From NCBI GenBank assembly GCA_036936605.1, contig JAUPFV010000005.1, positions 232,715,770 to 232,779,769 of the forward strand: a stretch of 64,000 nt of DNA. Reading direction: 5' to 3'. Made by a program: the position numbers and the translations under genes. Every line of letters begins with the position of its first letter. Position 1 is the first letter of the stretch. This DNA is from Limnanthes douglasii subsp. nivea. Its lineage: Eukaryota > Streptophyta > Magnoliopsida > Brassicales > Limnanthaceae. Below are positions 31,857 through 43,080 of this stretch, in pieces. The notes under the pieces are model-generated. The model was not told where the DNA came from and made no database searches. It saw only the letters and a program-made list of their open reading frames with translations.

Positions 31857-31869
31857 AACATCCTTGTCC

Positions 31870-34800
31870 TCAAGGATTGAAATTTGGATACTTGGCGGCG
31901 AAGTTTTGGTAAAACTCCCAAGTAGCAGCCGATGCCGGAAACTCTTCCATTGAACGAGAACTTTGGTGACAGCGGCGTTGCGGTGCTTGACTGTTTTGCG
32001 TTCCAAGATTGCTTCGGGTTCTTTAGAATTTCCCAAGTCGACGAGGTATGGAGGCAGAGGAGAGATTGTTGATGGTGGGTTAGGGCAAAACTTCAGTTGG
32101 CTCACATGAAAAACGTCGTGAATGGCTGCGGTGGCCGGAAGCTCCAGCTTGTAGGCAACGCTCCCAATTTTATCTGTAACACGAAAAGGACCATAATATT
32201 TCGGAGCAAGCTTATTCGGTACCTTATTTGTTTTCAACGAATTCTGCCGGTATGGTTGGAGCTTGAGGTACACATAATCGCCTAGGTTGAATGCGCGGTG
32301 GGAGCGGTGTAAATCTGCAGTTTGCTTCATTCGATGCTGGGCACGATTCAAATGAAACTTTAACATCCGGAGGATATCTTCCCGCTTTTGTAGAGTCTTA
32401 TCGATAGTGGGTGACTTGCTTTCTCCGGGTAGGTAAGGCAGGTGGGTTGGATGCGGGTATCCGTAGACGGCTTCGAACGGCGTCATGCGTGTAGCGGTGT
32501 GGTAGGTCGTATTATACCACCACTCGGCTAAGGAAAGCCATTTGGACCATGTGGTTGGAGCTTCACCTGTCATACAGCGTAAATAAGTCTCAAGTGTTCG
32601 ATTAGTGACCTCTGTTTGGCCATCGGTTTGTGGATGATAGGCAGAAGAATGTCGAAGATCCACTCCATGTACTCGAAAAATTTCTTGCCAAAATTCGCTT
32701 AGAAAAGTAGGGTCTCGATCGCTAATAAGCTCCTTTGGCATACCATGGTGTTTGAAGACATTATCGAGATAAATGTGAGCAATATCAAAAGCGGTATATG
32801 GATGCGAGATGGCGATGAAGTGCGCCTGTTTGCTTAACCGATCGATAACGACAAGTATACAATGCTTCCCGGCTGATTTTGGAAGTCCTTCGATAAAGTC
32901 AAGGCTAACTGATTCCCAAAGTCCGTCCGGTATCGGCAATGGCTGTAACAAACCCTGTCGTTTTGTCCTGTCGTTGACATATCGCACAGTTTCGTACATA
33001 ATTTTGTATTTCCGTACTAATTTTCGGCCAATAAAATAGAGTTTTAGCACGATGAAGAGTAGAATCACGACCTGAGTGACCTCCAACCGCTGAATCATGT
33101 AACCACTGAAGAATTGATAATTTGGTGTCTGTGTGGTTTCCGATAACTAGCTTTCCTTTACTGCGCAGTTCGTTATTGGTGTACGTATAGTGCGGATGAA
33201 CATTCGTACCGGCAACAATATCGTCGATGATTTGTTTGAGGGAAGGCTCAGATTGCCAAAGAAGCCAGATGGAATCAAAAAAACCAGATTGAACCGTAGA
33301 CAACGTAAGACTAAGGAGTTGTGAACCGGAAACCCATGATAGAGCATCGGCAGTATGGTTTTCTTTTCCGTGTTTGTACTCAATAACAAAATTGTAACCC
33401 ATCAACTTAGAAAGCCACATGTGTTGAAAAGGAGTAACAACTTTGCTCTATCATATATTTGATACTCTTTTGATCGGTTTTGATGATGAATAAGCCATGA
33501 GCAAGGTAAGCATGCCATTGTTGAACTGCATACACAACCGCAAGTAACTCATTTTCATAAACCGAAAGTCGTTGGTGTCGAGGTCCCAAAGCTCGACTAA
33601 TATAGCATATCAGATGATTCTCTTGCATAAGAACTGCTCTGATCCCGACGTTAGAGGCATCGGTCTCGACGATAAAAGTTTTGGCAAAATCCGGTAAGGC
33701 TAAAACAGGAGTAGACGATAAAGCTCTTTTTAAAGTTGTAAAAGCCATGTTTGTTTCATCATTTCATTCGAAACCATCTTTTTTTAACAAGTTGGCCATG
33801 GGCCTAGCGATCACACTATATCCTTTGATGAACCTCCGATAGTAATTAGCAAGTCCCAAAAAACTGTGTAACTGTTTTTGCGTGGTCGGTGTAGGCCATT
33901 GCGTAATACTGTCAACTTTACCCGGATCGGTTTCAACTCCATTTGCCGAAATGAAGTGTCCCAAATACTCAATTATGGTTGCTCCAAAAATACATTTGCT
34001 CTCTTTGAGGTAAAGTTGTTGTTGGCGGAGGATCTCGAAAACGGTTTGTAGGTGGGTGAGATGTGCTTCCCAAGTAGAGCTATACACCAAGATATCGTCG
34101 AAAAAAACGAGTACAAACTTTCGCGTAACTTCACTAAAAATGTGATTCATCAGGCTCTAAAAAGTACAAGGGGCATTTGTGAGACCAAACGGCATAACAA
34201 CATATTCATAGTGTCCAGAGTGAGTCTTAAATGTTGTTTTATAGATATCTTCGGGTGACATTCGTAGTTGGTGAAAACCCGCACGGAGGTCCAATTTTGA
34301 AAAGTATACACCCCCACCCAATTCATCTAACAGGTCTTCTAACAGTGGAATAGGATATTTGTCTTTGATGGTTTGTTTGTTTAACCCGCGATAATCAACG
34401 CACAACCTCTAAGTACCATCTTTCTTCTTTACTAAAACAATTGGAGAAGCATACGAACTAGAACTATGTTCGATTATTCCTTGGTTTAACATATCTTTTA
34501 TCATCTTGTCTATTTCATCCTTTTGAAGGGATGAGTAGCGATAGGGTCGGAGATTAACGGGATTAGAACCGCTTACCACAGGAATTTTGTGATTAAACCC
34601 TTCACAAAAAGGCGGTAAAGCTGTGAGTTCGACGAAAATTCCAAAGTACAAACTGATCAACTCACGCAGCATGTAGTCCGTAGAAAATTCTGTTTTGGTC
34701 GCCAAAATATGAGACAAAAGAGCTTTTGGGTTTAAGTCGTCTAAAACGTCATCTGTTATCTCATGGCCAAACAACAATACGATCTGAGGTTCTTGAAGCA

Positions 34801-35665
34801 TTAACGTGTTCAAACTTGCTCCGTTGATCTCCTTACAACCCTTGTTTACATTCCCACGCAGCACATGCTTCAAACCATTAAGGTTGAATTCCATTCGGAG
34901 GTTGAGAAAATCCCATAAAATTGGACCGAGGGTGTGCAACCATTTAATACCTAGCACAAAATCACAACAGTCAAGGTTTAAAGTTCTTACCTCGGTGGTG
35001 AGATTATAGCCTTGTACTTTCCAAGAAAAATTGCTACACTTGTATTTTGTAACAATTGTACTTCCCAGGGCGGCGGAAACCACCATCGGTTTAGTTGCTT
35101 CGAGAGGGCAACCGATTTCATTGGCAACCTTTAGGTACAAGAAGTTGTGTGTACTCCCGGGATCAATCAAAATGTGGATCTTTCGCTTACCACTTTGTCC
35201 TGTCAAACGCATACAATTGAAGGTTGTATTGCCCGTCAGTGCGTGTAGCGATATCATAGGCGATTGTGTTTGCTCTGACTCAACAGCCGTCGTGTTGACG
35301 ACGTCATGAACCTCATCTACATCGGAAATTTCAGATTCGGTATCACTTTCCATGACATATATATGAGCCTTGCGATGGGTTTGTTGATGGTCGGGAGTGA
35401 AGATTTCATCACATGCACAGACCTTTTTGTTTGCGATCTTGCATCTCTTGCCAAGTAAATTTTCGGGGTGTTTGGTTGTTGTTTCTTGAGATAAAATTTG
35501 GTGTCTGATGTGTTTGTGTGTTGCTAGGGGCAGTGGGTAAAAGCGGTGGCTTGGTGTTTTGATTCGGATATTTCGGTGTTTGATAGGCGTTTGGAGTAGA
35601 ATAGGTGTTGGGTTTGAATGAGGGTCGTTGTGGTTTGTGAGGGAGTAGGCGTAAATATGATTCAT
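31870..35665 (-). pseudogene. pol of element C: protease, RT, RNase H, integrase, chromodomain
   Basis: Protease: HILIDPGSTHNFLYLKV at ~35190. RT: LVKKKDGT, stop, [51 protein letters not shown] (catalytic Asp pair). RNase H: FIVETDASNVGIRAVLMQ and YENELLAVVYAVQQW. Integrase: GGHSGRDSTLHRA, CAICQRQDK, SLDFIEGLPKS, LISDRDPTFLSEFW, TDGQTEVTNRTLE (D, D, E all present). After VFHVSQLKFC comes the chromodomain, EPEAILERKTVKHR and VLVQWKSF, where a one-base frame change near 31955 diverts the main frame; the other frame holds ASAATWEFYQNFAAKYP and stops at 31870. Stops at 34406, 34154, 33750 and 33405-33420 break the rest. Most family motifs are intact. Confidence 0.92.
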
Positions 35666-36494
35666 GCATGATAGCTATTTTTACTACTTCGGCAACGGAT
35701 TCCACATTCTGAAACTGTCTCACATGAAGCTGCAAATGTGGATTTAGATTAGTTAAGAAAATACTTAACGCATGGGCGCGTGGTAGGGATAACCGTGTGA
35801 GTTTGCACTCAAATTTATCATGAAACACCTCGACCGAATCGGTCTCTTGTTGTAAGCTAACCAACTCCGATAATGGATCAACATACAAACCTCCAAAGCG
35901 AGTAGAAATTGCAAGAACATATTCTGTCCAGGGTGGGTATCGATTGAAACGTTCTGCAATATAGTTGTGGTGCCATTGCAATGCCTTTCCTGTCATATGG
36001 ATAGTAGCGAGTCTTACCTTCGATTCATCTAACGTTCCGTCAAGCGCAAAGAATTGTTCGCATTTAAAAACCCAATCGCGTAGGTCGGATCCATCAAAAA
36101 TAGGAAACCCAACCTTAGTAAGGCGGGTGAGCAAACCGTTTGTTGGTGTCGTACGGCGCTCCTGATTAGTTCCATGATTCGAACCGGGGACAAGGTTCAG
36201 CAAATCAGGTGGTTCCAGAGAGAATGTTCGGGGAAGCGTCGTGAAAACGTTGGAATGTGAAGGATCGTCGTCAACCAGCGGACGCTTTTCATGGTTCTGT
36301 GTAATAGGGCGTAGCTCCGCAAACATGTTCTTAATATCGTTGAATCGAGCAGTCATCTCATTCCTCAATAGATCGTTTTGTTGGAGTTGAGCCACACGAT
36401 TTTCTTCATTTTTCTTGGCTTGATCGGCTTGAACTTGCTTCATCTCCTCAAGTTGCTTGTTAACCTTGATCAAAGTTTGTGCCCTAGTTTCCAT
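35409..36494 (-). pseudogene. gag of element C
   Basis: A 361-codon open frame from METRAQTLIKVNKQLEEM. It has a coiled N-terminus, a capsid-like gag domain (LTKVGFPIFDGSDLRDWVFK, MTGKALQWHHNY, FGGLYVDPLSELVSL, FHDKFECKLTRL), then a Pro/Asn/Thr-rich region and RKQKGLCM before a stop at 35409. In the overlapping pol frame (to 35665) the same place reads CDEIFTPDHQQTHRKAHIYV. So the family zinc knuckle ('KGLCF.CDEKFTPGH.C') is split by a frame change and has lost its last Cys. Gag and pol would otherwise be one frame. Confidence 0.88.
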
Positions 36495-36545
36495 GACTGC
36501 TTATGTTGAAGTAGAAAAACAAATCCGGGTCCGGAAGATCGATGG

Positions 36546-36556
36546 TTGTGATACCA
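36546..36556 (-). other. Primer-binding site of element C
   Basis: TGGTATCACAA on the minus strand, one base inside the 5' LTR. TGGTATCA matches the initiator-Met tRNA primer site common in plant LTR elements. Confidence 0.75.
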
Positions 36557-36557
36557 A

Positions 36558-36882
36558 TGTTACAGGACTCGTTAGGCACGATAAATCCAAACTAGAAACC
36601 CGACGAAAGGTTCGAAGAATGGTAGAATAAGGACTAGGAGATAATGCTGTAAGTAAGAAGATTACCTCTAAGAACACAAATTCTCTTCAATGAGTATATG
36701 AATAGACAATAGAGAGAAAGATAAAATAACTTGAAATTATGATTATGCCTTTTCGGAGTTCCTGTCTCTCTTACATATAGATTTAGAGTCATAAATAAAG
36801 AGAACCAAATAGACATCAGTTTAGAGCTTAAATGAATGAAAAGTAACAGTAGGAGTAGGAGACCAATAGGATATCTGTAACA
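36558..36882 (-). repeat. 5' LTR of element C
   Basis: TGTTACAGGACTCG…ATATCTGTAACA, followed by the target duplication AAAGG. Confidence 0.93.
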
Positions 36883-36887
36883 AAAGG

Positions 36888-37699
36888 AGTTCACTATTCT
36901 TACAAGTTCCTTTTTTCATATGAATTTTGATGTTTAATATCTCTCTGGTCACATAAATTTTAAGTTATAATATTTATTTTTTGAGTTTATTATATAATAT
37001 CGGTGAATGAAGTTGTATAAGGAAACATAAATGGTATTAGCAGTTTATTAATTCTTTCTACAAATGTTTTTTTGGCAGAGCATGTCATCTTGTCTAGTTT
37101 ACCTTTAGGTGTTGGTTTGCAGGTTATTGTGTCCGACTGAAGGTTTACCTTATGCGTACTTTTTGAGTAGCGGTTGCAGGTTCCTTCAAAAAAAAACAAG
37201 ATCCAGATCAACAACTTTAATTGATTCATATAACAAGTTGTAATAAGTACTTGTACTATATTTTATATTAACGACATTAATTAAATAATCCATACAATTC
37301 ACTCTAAAAAGCTTGTACCATATTGACATATCATTTATTTTTAATTAAATTATTTCTAATATACAAATCAGTTCTACACTAATTTCCAGATAATAGTAAG
37401 CTTATAGTTTCCCCCTTGAGCAACTTCTTAAAATCTATTCTTTTAGTTCCGGAACTTAGCTCAAGCTTATTCTTGACTTTCTGTATAGAAAAAATCACTA
37501 ATACCAAGACTAAATTCTTTTCTAAGGTCGCAACCCTATAGTGTTCGAACATTTTCATAAACTTTTTCATAAGGCTTTGAAATTTTATAATGGTCGAAAC
37601 ATCTAAAGCATAGATCATAAATTTTATACTAAGTATTTCTATCTTTCAGTCACTTAACACTTAAAATATGTATATAATAAATATATATGGTTGTGAAAG
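36888..37699. other. AT-rich, possibly downstream part of the copia relic; nothing firm
   Basis: Minus-strand frames at 36990-37229 and 37379-37618 are open for ~79 codons but show no motif I can name. They lie where the rest of pol of the neighbouring relic would be. Confidence 0.3.
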
Positions 37700-38640
37700 G
37701 TGATAATCTATAACTATATAAGGTTATTCAGTGTTAATAGTTGATTTGGTTACAAGAAGACTAGTGCATGGTACCATCTGATGCAAGTAATGAGTGAAGT
37801 CATTAGAGGTATATTCACCCTTTAATTCACACCTAACGCCTTTTATCACAACAAGATGTTGAGTTTTAATAAGTCTTTTAAAAAAATATGAAATTTTTCA
37901 GGAAATCATACCTTCATTTTCATAAGATAAACACATGTTTAACAAGTATAATCATCAATGAAAAAATACATAATAGGTCGAACCACCCTTTAAAAAAATA
38001 TAAATGAACCCTAAACATCATAATGTATAATATCAAAAAATTATCAAGATTAAAAGATATTTTTACTATACAACGCATAAATTTTGCAAATTTACAATCA
38101 AATATATTACAAGTGTTTAGATTATCCAAAATAGTTGTAAAGACTAAGAACTTTGAAGCCAGTGATGATAAATGTCCCAACCGAAAATGCCAAATATATA
38201 AGTCAAACGAAAAAGTGCTCAGACGAAATGAAGATAAATCAACATTGGAGGTCGCAACATCAGTCACTTTGAGTTCTTCTAAAACATAGAGTTCTCATAT
38301 TTTAAGGTATATCATAATCATTTTCTGAGTGTGTTGATCTTCTATAACACAAATAAATTAAAAAACGAAGATCCAATGACCATATCAACATAATTGACTG
38401 ACTGAAATAAGATCCAAAATAAGCTTGGGAACATAGTAAACATTATGGAGTAATATGAGGGGTATCAATAAAGCCAACACCCTCAACTGAAATTGTTGTA
38501 GCACGGACACAAAACAAATATGGGTGAAAATAAGACAAAAAAGACACATAATGTGACATATAACGAGAAACACCATAATCTAAAATCCACAATGATAAAT
38601 GAATATCTTAAGTGGAAGACGAAGACAGACCTAAGTTATA
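37700..38640 (-). pseudogene. Ty1/copia pol relic (protease to integrase)
   Basis: On the minus strand in order: WILDYGVSRYMSHYV near 38600-38555 (copia protease site, normally 'DSGAS.HM'); LLHNVYYVPKLILDLISVSQ near 38450-38390 (the 'VLYVP.L..NL.SVSQL' block); IWHFRLGHLSSLASKFL near 38190 with FDCKFAKFMRC (GAG-pre-integrase zinc region, first Cys and last parts altered); and GGEFTSNDFTHYLHQMV near 37810-37745 (integrase, second Asp block). Frames change repeatedly. No LTR was found. This is a different copia family from the one at 40171. Confidence 0.7.
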
Positions 38641-38749
38641 TACGGTTGTAGATATGACAAAGTTTTTTCATCAAGTTGGGTACCAATTGACTGCAAAGAG
38701 CCATATTTTCTTGTCTTCTTTGGAATATGAATTTGGAAGCTCTAATCAA

Positions 38750-38870
38750 ACAGAATCAAACAATCAAACCAAATCCAAAAAAACTCAAATCAAAATAAAA
38801 AAACCAAAAACAAATCAAAATCTCAATCGAAATCGAAATCGAAATCCAAATCCAAATTAAATACAAAGTA
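38750..38870 (+). repeat. Low-complexity A/C-rich tract with AAATCG repeats
   Basis: Runs such as AAATCGAAATCGAAATCC (a 6-bp unit) sit within A-rich, C-containing sequence. It makes a spurious Asn/Lys-rich open frame. Confidence 0.7.
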
Positions 38871-39169
38871 AAATCATAATCCAAACTCAAATTGAAATCT
38901 CAATCAAAAACCAGAATCAAATCAAATCTTAATCTTAATCCAAATAAAATAAAAAATAAATCAAATTCTGGAATCAAACCAATTCCAAATCACATTTTAA
39001 CTCAAATAAAAATCCTAAAAAATCTAAGTCAAAATTTTATTATTATAAAGGACAAAATAATTTGAATAATTTTATGATTTAATACTTATTGAAGAATCAT
39101 TGATTTAATACCTTTGACACCCAATCAAATACGGATAAAAAAATGTTTTAATACCATATTAGAGAACAT
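38871..39169. other. AT-rich, no feature seen
   Basis: Continuation of the A/T/C-rich tract without a frame or clear repeat. Confidence 0.4.
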
Positions 39170-39800
39170 AAGTCTAAACATCGAATTTGTAATAATTTAG
39201 AATGTTAAAATTTGAGTGCCTTATATGATTACAAAGATCTATGAGTCTAATTTGTAATGAAAATAAATAATATTAAAATAAATGATTGGATAAAGTTATT
39301 GTATTTATCGTAACAGTCGTCGAAGCTTTAAAAACTTTTTTTGTATCAACATATTATAGATTAAATCAAAATAATAATTATGTACTAAAAAATTAAAAAA
39401 CAAATTCATATATAGTTGGTTGCGTATATCTACGACTCTAGTTTCTCAAGAGAAATATATCATATTAAATTAAAATTACTAGACAAAGTTATCGTATTTC
39501 TCGTAACATATGTCAAATTTGTCAAATCCCGATTATGCATAAACAAAATTTGGATAAGATTCAAATATGATTATACACTTATTTAGAATGTTTAGAATTT
39601 AAATATATGTATATATATGTTAAGATATATAAGTCTAGTTTCCAATATTAAAATAACAAGTTTAGATGAAGTTATAACATTTCTCGTAATAGTTGTTGAA
39701 GTTGTCAAAACCCGATTGTGTATCAACAATTTTTTGATCAAATTAAAATGTACTTTTGCAATTTTTATATTCTGAAATAAAATTTAACATACTTATTTTA
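39170..39800 (+). repeat. Three degenerate tandem copies of a ~190-bp AT-rich repeat
   Basis: The core word AAAGTTATnGTATTTnTCGTAA occurs at 39292 and 39485, with a diverged form at 39668 (GAAGTTATAACATTTCTCGT), spacing 193 and 183 bp. Each is preceded by AGTCTAnTTT… and followed by a nTCAAA..CCGATTnTG…TCAAC/AAACAA phrase. It is non-coding and may be a satellite remnant. Confidence 0.65.
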
Positions 39801-40170
39801 AACATATACGTTTTGATATATTTATATTTATTATTTGTTTAACTGCTTCCAAGATATATTAAAAAAATAAATTGATTGTTTTAAATTTATGTTATATCTT
39901 TTTAGTTATGTCTATTCTTTTAACGGTAATAAACTGTACCAAACCATATCGAACCGAAATTTGGTAGGGTAATTTTATCCAATAAATTAGTACCACGTAA
40001 TTGGTAACCGTAATGATTTAAGAGGTTTAGTAGGAGAACCATGCCAAAATCACCCCAAAGGATAACCTTCATTACCTACCTTTTTTTGCCAGAGGCTGGA
40101 GTCAATAGTCGGTCCCCCTTACACGTAATATTTAGGTCGAACAACATCAATCATGGATAACCAAACATTT
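39801..40170. other. Intergenic AT-rich sequence
   Basis: No frame, LTR or repeat was recognised between the tandem repeat and the copia LTR. Confidence 0.4.
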
Positions 40171-40584
40171 GATAGTGAAGAAAAAATATTCCACATTCAA
40201 CATTCAACATATTTGTTTGGAAATATACATTCTTTGTAATGTTGCTTGTTAAGTACTTTGCATGTTGAGTATGAGTCGAATAATGTCTTCATAGTGTATC
40301 GTGTCTGTTGGTACAGTCTGGTGTCATAAACAGTTTTGTGTATATGAGTCAATTAAGCCCATTGTCTAGTAAGTCTATTTATTTCTCATAAATAGATTAT
40401 TATGGCTACACAAAAAGTAATATGAAATTTGTAACCCTTTTCAATCATAGTAAAACACTTTATCTGGCGGCGCCCGTGGATGTAAACAATTATCGAACCA
40501 TGTTAAATCATTTGCTCTTTTTTATGTCTTTTGATTTGTTCCGTGCTTGATAATTGGTGATATATTGCACAGTAAATCGTATCA
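40171..40584 (+). repeat. 5' LTR of the copia element
   Basis: Starts TGATAGTGAAG and ends GTATCA. Shares long blocks with the 3' LTR, e.g. CAGTTTTGTGTATATGAGTC, TTGTCTAGTAAGTCTATTTA and GGCTACACAAAAAGTAAT. Confidence 0.85.
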
Positions 40585-40587
40585 AAT

Positions 40588-40600
40588 TGGTATTAGAGGA
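40588..40600 (+). other. Primer-binding site of the copia element
   Basis: TGGTATTAGAGGA, three bases after the LTR, resembles the initiator-Met primer site TGGTATCAGAG with one change. Confidence 0.65.
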
Positions 40601-40638
40601 TATGTTGTGAAATTAGGTTTTACTATTATGGTTTCATA

Positions 40639-41250
40639 ATGGCGCCTACAATAAAAAAATACATGATTGAAAAAATTGATTGGGGATCCAACTTTGCGTT
40701 ATGGAATATTAAGTTGAAATCTTCATTGGTACTGCAAGGGTTATGGAAGGCTGTAAAGAATAAGTTACCAGAAGATATTTCCATAACTAAACACTTAGAC
40801 AATTTTAAATCAATTATACTGGACTTAGAGAACATTGATACCAACATTGAGGATGCTAATCAACATTTATTTGTCTTAAGATCGTTACCAACTTCACATG
40901 AAAACTTTGTAGATACCATAATTTATGGTAAAGATAAGTTATTGCTAGAAGATGTCAAAGGGGCATTGAAATCAAAGGAATTGAGACAGTTGCAGCCAGA
41001 CAATCAGACTGAATGGAAAGGACTTATGACTAGGAGAAAATCTAGAAGCAAAACAAGTTCTTTAAAAAGGAAGAACTATAGTTCCAAATCAAATGTAAAG
41101 AATTCAAATTGTTATGAATGCGGTGAGCAGGGTCATTATATGAGATATTTTTTGAAACTGAATGGTAAGAAGAGAAATCAAAAGAAAAATGCAACAAACA
41201 TTGCTGAAGGTGTGAACGATTTTGATGATAGTAAAAATAGTGGTATATAA
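40639..41250 (+). pseudogene. copia gag
   Basis: The frame starts MAPTIKKYMIEKIDWGSNFA and contains NFALWNIKLKSSLVLQGLW (the usual 'F..W…M...L' start), SLPTSHENFVDTI and the zinc knuckle CYECGEQGHYMRYF, in which the last Cys of CX2CX4HX4C is Phe. About 204 codons, shorter than full copia gag: the middle part between LPEDISITK and HLDNFKSIILDLEN looks deleted (the family has ~50 more residues). Confidence 0.8.
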
Positions 41251-41262
41251 GATGTATTTTCT

Positions 41263-41559
41263 GTGAGTTTAGACTATGGGCAAAACTCTTGGGTACTCGA
41301 TACTAGCGTTATATATCATATGTGTCAGTTCAAGCAGTGGTTCGATACTTACAAGCCAATGCAAGGAACTGCCTATTTAGGGAACAATCATTTGTTGCAT
41401 GTTGGTGGTATCGGTAACGTCAGAATCAGAATGTTTAATAAGATTTTTAGAATCATAACATGCTGGCATGCTCATGGGTTAAAGAGAAACCTGATATCTC
41501 TTGGAAAACTAGACACTCGTGGTTACAAGTACCATGGAAAAGTTGATGTAAAAAAGTGA
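41263..41559 (+). pseudogene. copia protease
   Basis: NSWVLDTSVIYHMCQFKQWF is the active-site block; the family has 'DTGAS.HM' or 'DSGAS.HM', so the Gly after Asp-Thr is Ser. It is followed by VGGIGNVRIRMF and GLKRNLISLGKLDTRGY ('LI.S.G.L…G'). Separated from gag by one stop. Confidence 0.75.
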
Positions 41560-41659
41560 TAAAAGGCACAATAGTGTGTATGAAAGGCAGTTTGCATAAG
41601 AGGCTTTACATTCTCCAAATGAGTGTTGTTATGGTGTTGTAGTAGCATCATTAGGGAGT

Positions 41660-42560
41660 AATATCCAAAGTAGACAGGATAAAAATAAGTTGTGGTGTTG
41701 GCGTTTTGGTCACATGAGTGACAGAGGATTAGCTATTTTGGGAAAATAGATTCGTTGAAAGGGTATAAAACAGAATCGGTGGAATTTTGTGAGCACTATG
41801 TGTTTGGTAAACAAACTAGAGTCACATTTAGAAATTCGGCTGTAAGAAAGACTAAAAGAACAGTGAACTATAGTTACTTCGATATTTGGGGAATTCCACA
41901 GAAGAATGGAGCCATATACTACATGAGTTTGATATATGATTATTAAAAAATGGTGTGGGTTTACTTTCTGAAAACAAAATATGAGGCATATTCAAACTTC
42001 ATCAAATGGAAGACAATAATTGAGAAGTAAACATGAATAAAAATCAAACATCTTAGGACAGATAATGAGTTAGAATATTGTAGTCGTGAGTTCAACGAGT
42101 TCTATGAAGTTGAAGGAATAGTGTGCCATCGCACTTGTTAAACAACACCATAGTAGAATGGGGTCGCAAAAAGAATGAATAAAGTGCTTTATGATAATGA
42201 ACGAAGTATGATCTCGCATTAAGGTATAGGAAATTATTTTTGGGCTGAAGCTATGAATACATCGTGTTACTTGGTAAATCGTCTCTATCAACGGTTATTG
42301 ATTATAAAACTCCATTTGAGATTTGTTATGGATCATCGGCTAATTACGAACGGTCGAGGGTGTTCAGTTGTCTTGCGTATGCTCTTGTGAAAGATGGTAA
42401 GATTGAGTCGAGGGAAAATATGTGCATATTTCTAAGATATGCTACTGGAGTGAAGGGATATAGATTATGGTGTACCTTTTCAAAGTCTCCAAGTTTTCTC
42501 ATCAATAGGGACGTGACTTTTAACGAGTTTGCTTTGATAGACAGTCAGAATAAAGTATGA
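41660..42560 (+). pseudogene. copia integrase
   Basis: GAG-pre-integrase block NKLWCWRFGHMSDRGLAIL at ~41690; zinc-region CEHYVFGKQTRV at 41800 (FCEHYV, the first Cys of the pair lost); core YFDIWGIPQ with the first Asp at 41880; RTDNELEYCSREF with the second Asp at ~42060; NGVAKRMNKVL at ~42160, where the catalytic Glu of the family 'NGVAERMN' is Lys; FEICYGSSANYERSRVFSCL and RENMCIFLRYATGVKGYRLW at the C-terminal end. Stops occur at 41748, 41946 and around 42030-42220. Confidence 0.82.
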
Positions 42561-42632
42561 GAAATGGTCAAATCATGATCGATTGTGAGTAAATAGGTGG
42601 AGCTTGAAATAGAATCAGTTCCAAGTAGGTCT

Positions 42633-43008
42633 TGATGAGTCCAGATTTTCTCACCACTCACTGTGGGAACCGGACATGGGCAATTCGGACAAAAACCACC
42701 CACTGAACCATCCGAACATGACTAATGTATTAAAAACTAAATCACTTCATGACTAAGCTAATTACCTACGTGCTTAAAAACTAATGGGTCATTGAACTCG
42801 ACCTGAATTCATAAGTGTGACCCGAAAGCCCATGTGGCCCATAATTAAGGGTATAAATACCAAACCGCTTTCATTAATGAGGGTAATAAACATTTAATAG
42901 AACCAGGCAGTTCAAATCTCTCACTACAAACTACTTAAGCATTAAATACCCTTGAAACATCACAAAACTCTAGACAAAATTACCCTCAGTTGAAAATAAT
43001 CCACACCG
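42633..43008 (+). repeat. 5' LTR of element B
   Basis: Starts TGATGAGTCCAGATTTTC. The end is set three bases before the PBS, as in element A. TATAAATA at 42852-42859. Similar to but clearly different from the LTR of A. Confidence 0.85.
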
Positions 43009-43011
43009 AAT

Positions 43012-43028
43012 TGGCGACCACAGTGGGA
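43012..43028 (+). other. Primer-binding site, element B
   Basis: TGGCGACCACAGTGGGA, identical to element A, again three bases after the LTR end. Confidence 0.75.
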
Positions 43029-43080
43029 GGAGAAGGTGCCTGAATCTAGCATAGAAAACCATCAAGAAAAACCAGTTCGG

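Larger units (their letters stand above)
31518..36882 (-). mobile_element. Ty3/gypsy chromovirus C (Reina-like), nearly complete, young
   Basis: Two LTRs of 323 and 325 bp share the 8-bp ends TGTTACAG…CTGTAACA and differ by about nine substitutions plus a 2-bp indel (~97%). The 5-bp target duplication AAAGG is perfect (31513-31517 and 36883-36887). PBS, gag, protease, RT, RNase H, integrase and a chromodomain follow on the minus strand, with a polypurine tract next to the 3' LTR. Total length (5.4 kb), short LTRs and the chromodomain fit the Reina lineage of chromoviruses; lineage is inference. The reading frames have several breaks. Confidence 0.93.

Noticed and set aside
38612..38860. 82-codon open frame rich in Asn, Lys and Thr
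   Set aside because: Produced by the A/C-rich low-complexity tract with AAATCG repeats.
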